From Balanoglossus misakiensis (lineage: Eukaryota; Hemichordata), in the NCBI GenBank assembly GCA_040954595.2, contig CM082596.2:10106001-10170000 (forward strand): a stretch of DNA of 64,000 nucleotides. Reading direction: 5' to 3'. Numbering within the stretch: the first letter of the stretch is position 1; every line of letters begins with the position of its first letter. This document shows positions 60,380-64,000 of this stretch, in pieces. A program made the translations under genes and the position numbers. Below the pieces are notes generated by a model. It saw nothing but the letters and a program-made list of their open reading frames with translations. It was not told where the DNA came from and made no database searches.

Positions 60380-61235
60380 TTAATCGAATTTAAAGGACTT
60401 TAATTTAAACGATCCTACGAGCCAAGTTCGCACCTGGCCGATTTCTCCCACGGACCGACTCCCCTGGATCTTGTATTCGATTCGATCGACAGCGTCATTT
60501 AAAGGTCTACGATGGCGGCGAGATTGTCCGGATTTGTCTGCCCGGGTCGTAGTAGATACAATCTGTAAACATTGCACTGTGGATAGATAGCCATCTCATC
60601 TGTTTGTTGGATTTATGTACTCCTGTAACGTCCTCATGTACGGGAATTGTGGGATAGCTTCATTTCCGCCGCGAAGAATAAAATATTTTGCTTTCTGAAA
60701 ATATATTTTGTCATGCATGTAAAAGAAATTCGCCCGCCGAAACCTGAATTGCGCCCTCATGAAAAAGTTTATTAGTAGCAATAGAAAGAGCGCCCCCATA
60801 AGTTGTGTAACTAGAAATTAGATAAAAATATATTTACATCTGTAAAATAAAATTTTCACCCGCGAAAAGTAATGTTACTTAAAAAAGTTTTACAAAATTA
60901 AATATTTCTTTCCGGAAATAAAATAATTCTATGTAGTATAGATAATTTTATCTCAAGTCTTAGAAGTTTATTTTGGAAAAAAGTCTTAAAATTTTAGTCT
61001 CGGGAAAAAATAAAATTGGCTTTCGGAAATTAAACTTTTGTTCTCTAAAATAGGAGTTGTGTAAAGTAAAATTATAGTTTTACTGTCAAAATTAAAAAGT
61101 TTACTCCACTGAAATTGAAATTGTGTGCGTCAAAATTATAGTTGCCTTCACGAAAACTTTATTTTACTTTTGGGAGGAGATATTGTCTATAATTTTGAAA
61201 GTTTAACTTTCAAAATAATATTTTAGGCCTGACAT

Positions 61236-61750
61236 GATTTTCACCCATGATTGTTTTCAAAAATCGACGAAATTTTGAGATTTTGCAAAGTCGAAAATTT
61301 GTCATTTTTTGATGATTTTCACCCATGATTTTTTTCTTTTCAAAAATCGACAAATTTTGAGATTTTGCAAAGTCGAAAATTTGTAATTTTTTGATGATTT
61401 TCATCCATGTTTTTTTTCACAATTCAACGAACCCATGATTGTTTTCAAAATCGACGAAATTTTGAGATTTTGCAAGAACCCATGATTTTTTTCAAATTCG
61501 ACGAAATTTTGAGATTTTGCAAAGTCGAAAATTTGTCATTTTTTGATGATTTTCACCCATGATTTTTTGCAAAAATCGACGAACCCATGATTTTTTTTCA
61601 AAATCGACGAAATTTTGAGATTTTGCAAAGTCGAAAATTTGTCATTTTTTGATGATTTTCATCCATGTTTTTTTTTCAAAATTCAACGAACCCATGATTT
61701 TTTTCAAAGTCGACGAAATTTTGAGATTTTGCAAGAACCCATGATTTTTT
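61236..61750 (+). repeat. Satellite C, forward array (right arm of foldback element 1)
   Basis: Same units and orientation as 54222-55795. Its last part is nearly identical to 55440-55795, including the switch point. Confidence 0.93.
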
Positions 61751-63690
61751 TCAAAATCTCAAAATTTCGTCGATTTTGAAAAAAATCATGGGTTCGTCGA
61801 TTTTTGAAAAAAAACATGGGAGAAAATCTTCAAAAAATGGGAATTTTGTCGATTTTTGAAAAAAAAAATCATGGGTGAAAATCATCAAAAAATGACAAAT
61901 TTTCGACTTTGCAAAATCTCAAAATTTCGTCGATTTTTGAGAAAAATCATGGATGAAAATCATCAAAAAATGACAAGTTTTCGACTTTGCAAAATCTCAA
62001 AATTTCATCGATTTCTGAAAAAAATCATAGGGGAAAATCATCAAAAAATGACAAATTTTCGACTGCAAAATCTTAAAATTTCGTCAATTTTTGAAAAAAA
62101 TCATGGGTAAAAATCATCAATAAATGAAAAATTTTCGACTTTGCAAAATCTCAAAATTTCGTCGATTTTTGAAAAAAATCATGGGTGAAAATCATCCAAA
62201 AATGACAAATTTTCGACTTTGCAAAATTTTCAAAAATTCGTCGATTTTTGAAAAAAAAATGGGTTATAGCTTATGAAAGTCATCAACAAATGACAAATTT
62301 TCGACTGCAAAATCTTAAAATTTCGTCGATTTTTGAAAAAAAAACATGGATGAAAATCATCAAAAAATGACAAATTTTCGACTGCAAAATCTCAAAATTT
62401 TGTCGATTTTGAAAAAAGTATGGGTTCGTCGATTTTTAAAAAAAATCATGGGTGAAAATCATCAAAAAATGACAAATTTTCGACTTTGCAAGAACTTCGA
62501 GATTTTCGTCGATTTTTGAAAAAAAAAATCGTGGGGGGGGGGGAAAATCATAAAAAAATGACAAATTTTCGACTTTGCAAAATCTCAAAATATCGTCGAT
62601 TTTGGAAAAAAAAAACATGGGTTCGTCGAAAAAAAAACATCGGTGAAAATCATCAAAAAATGACAAATTTTCGACTTTGCAAAATCTCAAAAGTCCGTCG
62701 ATTTTGAAAAAAAACATGGGTGAAAATCTTCAAAAAATGACAAATTTTCGACTTTGCAAAAACTCAAAATTTCGTCGATTTTTGAAAAAAAATGGGTGAA
62801 AATCATCAAAAATGACAAAGTTTCGACTTTTCAAAATCTCAAAATTTCATCGATTTCTGAAAAAAATCATAGGGGAAAATCATCAAAAAATGACAAATTT
62901 TCGACTGCACAATCTTAAAATTTCGTCAATTTTTGAAAAAAAATCATGGGTAAAAATCATCAATAAATGAAAAATTTTCGACTTTGCAAAATCTCAAAAT
63001 TTCGTCGATTTTTGAAAAAAATCATGGGTGAAAATCATCAAAAAATGACAAATTTTCGACTTTGCAAAATTTTCAAAAATTCGTTGATTTTTGAAAAAAA
63101 AATGGGATATAGCTTATGAAAATCATCAACAAATGACAAATTTTCGACTTTGCAAAATCTCAAAATTTCGTCGATTTTGAAAAAAATCATGGTTTCGTCG
63201 ATTTTTGAAAAAAAAACATGGGTGAAAATCTTCAAAAAATGACAAATTTTCGACTTTGCAAAACTGAAAATTTCGTCGATTTTTGAAAAAAATAATGGGT
63301 GAAAATCATCAAAAAAGACAAAGTTTCGACTTTGCAAAATCTCAAAATTTCGTCGATTTCTGAAAAAAATCATGGGTAAAATCGTCAAAAAAATGACAGA
63401 TTTTCGACAGCAAAATCTTAAAATTTCGTCAATTTTTGAAAAAAAATCATGGGTAAAAATCATCAAAAAATGACAAATTTTCGACTTTGCAAAATTTTCA
63501 AAAATTCGTCGATTTTTGAAAAAAAAAACATGGGTTCGTCCATTTTTGAAAAAAAAAACATGGGTGAAAATCATCAACAAATGACAAATGTTCAACTTTG
63601 CAAAATCTCAAAATATTGTCGATTTTTGAATAAAAACATGGGTTCGTCGATTTTTGAAAAAAAAAACATGGGTGAAAATCGTCAAAAAAT
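61751..63690 (-). repeat. Satellite C, inverted array (left arm of foldback element 2)
   Basis: It repeats the 55796-58370 array but is about 640 bp shorter, through loss of internal unit blocks. The head-to-head switch at its start has the same sequence as that at 55795. Confidence 0.93.
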
Positions 63691-64000
63691 GACACATTTT
63701 TATCGTGGCCCCTACACGTCAATTTTAATTTATTATTTTGAAAGTTAAACTTTAATTTTAGATAGACAATATCTTTTCCCAAGAAGTAAACTTTAATTTT
63801 GGTGGCGGCAACTAATTTTGATGGACAAAACTTTTTGATTTTGACAATAAAACTTTAATTTTAATTATCACAAATTTTATTTTAGAGAACCAAATTTTAT
63901 TTTTCGAAAGCAAATTTTATTTTTTCCAAGAATAATATTTTAATAAGGATTTATTTTATCCAAAATAAACAGTAACAACTTGAGATAAACTTATTCATAC
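63691..64000. repeat. Start of a second foldback core, truncated by window end
   Basis: From TATCGTGGCCCCTACACGTC (63701) on, it is virtually identical to 58381-58680, an offset of 5320 bp. The element continues beyond the window. Confidence 0.95.

Larger units (their letters stand above)
58371..61235. mobile_element. Inverted-repeat core of foldback element 1
   Basis: The left arm runs from about 58411 to 59717, the right arm from about 60383 to 61226. TTATGGGGGCGCTCTTTCTA near 59293 mirrors GAAAGAGCGCCCCCATAA near 60785. AAATTAAAGTCCTTTAAATT at about 59698 mirrors the sequence right of 60384. The outer ends (AATTTTGAAAGTTTAACTTT) also match inverted. About 310 bp of spacer remains at 59718-60027 and has no ORF. 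The right arm is shorter because the left arm carries extra hairpins (58976-59270) and an internal duplication. With satellite C on both sides, the whole forms a giant foldback. Confidence 0.88.

Noticed and set aside
54254-63782. Lys/Phe-rich frames (KISKFRRF-, ENHQKMTNF-type) on both strands in satellite C
   Set aside because: They are read-through of A/T-rich tandem units; the same unit gives open frames on both strands. Not genes.

Overview
The window is eukaryotic nuclear DNA, AT-rich and almost entirely repetitive. Three things show it is not bacterial: a GT-AG intron inside a transposase gene, a tRNA-derived SINE, and LTR and TIR transposons with target-site duplications. The large retrotransposon has the integrase-before-reverse-transcriptase order of the Gmr1-like Ty3/gypsy group, which is known from deuterostomes. 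Together with foldback elements resembling sea-urchin TU elements, this suggests an invertebrate deuterostome such as a hemichordate, echinoderm or lancelet. That assignment is inference. I found no complete host gene, no rRNA or functional tRNA gene and no CRISPR array. The only host-like coding signal is a possible terminal exon of a membrane protein, present twice.

Layout. 1-6.94 kb: satellite A, about 116-bp units with higher-order structure. 7.0-10.56 kb: a diverged composite repeat block that contains single relic monomers of satellite A. 10.98-13.25 kb: pyrimidine tract, a minisatellite and other degenerate repeats. 13.25-29.99 kb: satellite B, about 196-bp units with long higher-order duplications (offsets 3262, 1734 and 4996 bp). 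30.0-34.5 kb: SINE copies, SINE tails, a TTAA-flanked foldback MITE and a relic of satellite B. The sequence left of satellite B (11.6-12.5 kb) is paralogous to that on its right (30.8-31.45 kb).

34.53-36.49 kb and 51.27-53.24 kb are two 1968-bp copies of one segment, each carrying the candidate terminal exon. Between them lies a decayed Gmr1-like retrotransposon: LTR end and tRNA-Pro-type primer site near 38.0 kb, gag and protease at 38.28-40.11 kb, integrase and truncated RT at 45.59-47.54 kb. It is split by a 5474-bp CACTA-ended DNA transposon (40114-45587, ACA target duplication) that sits exactly in frame. The DNA transposon carries a spliced minus-strand transposase of about 900 residues and a convergent 216-residue ORF with a good Kozak start.

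47.55-51.2 kb holds short tandem repeats and several small inverted-repeat elements. From 54.2 kb to the end lies a macrosatellite of foldback elements. Each consists of tandem-repeat arrays in opposite orientations flanking an inverted-repeat core (58.4-61.2 kb), and a second core begins at about 63.7 kb. Most open frames in the satellites are by-products of low stop density and are not genes.
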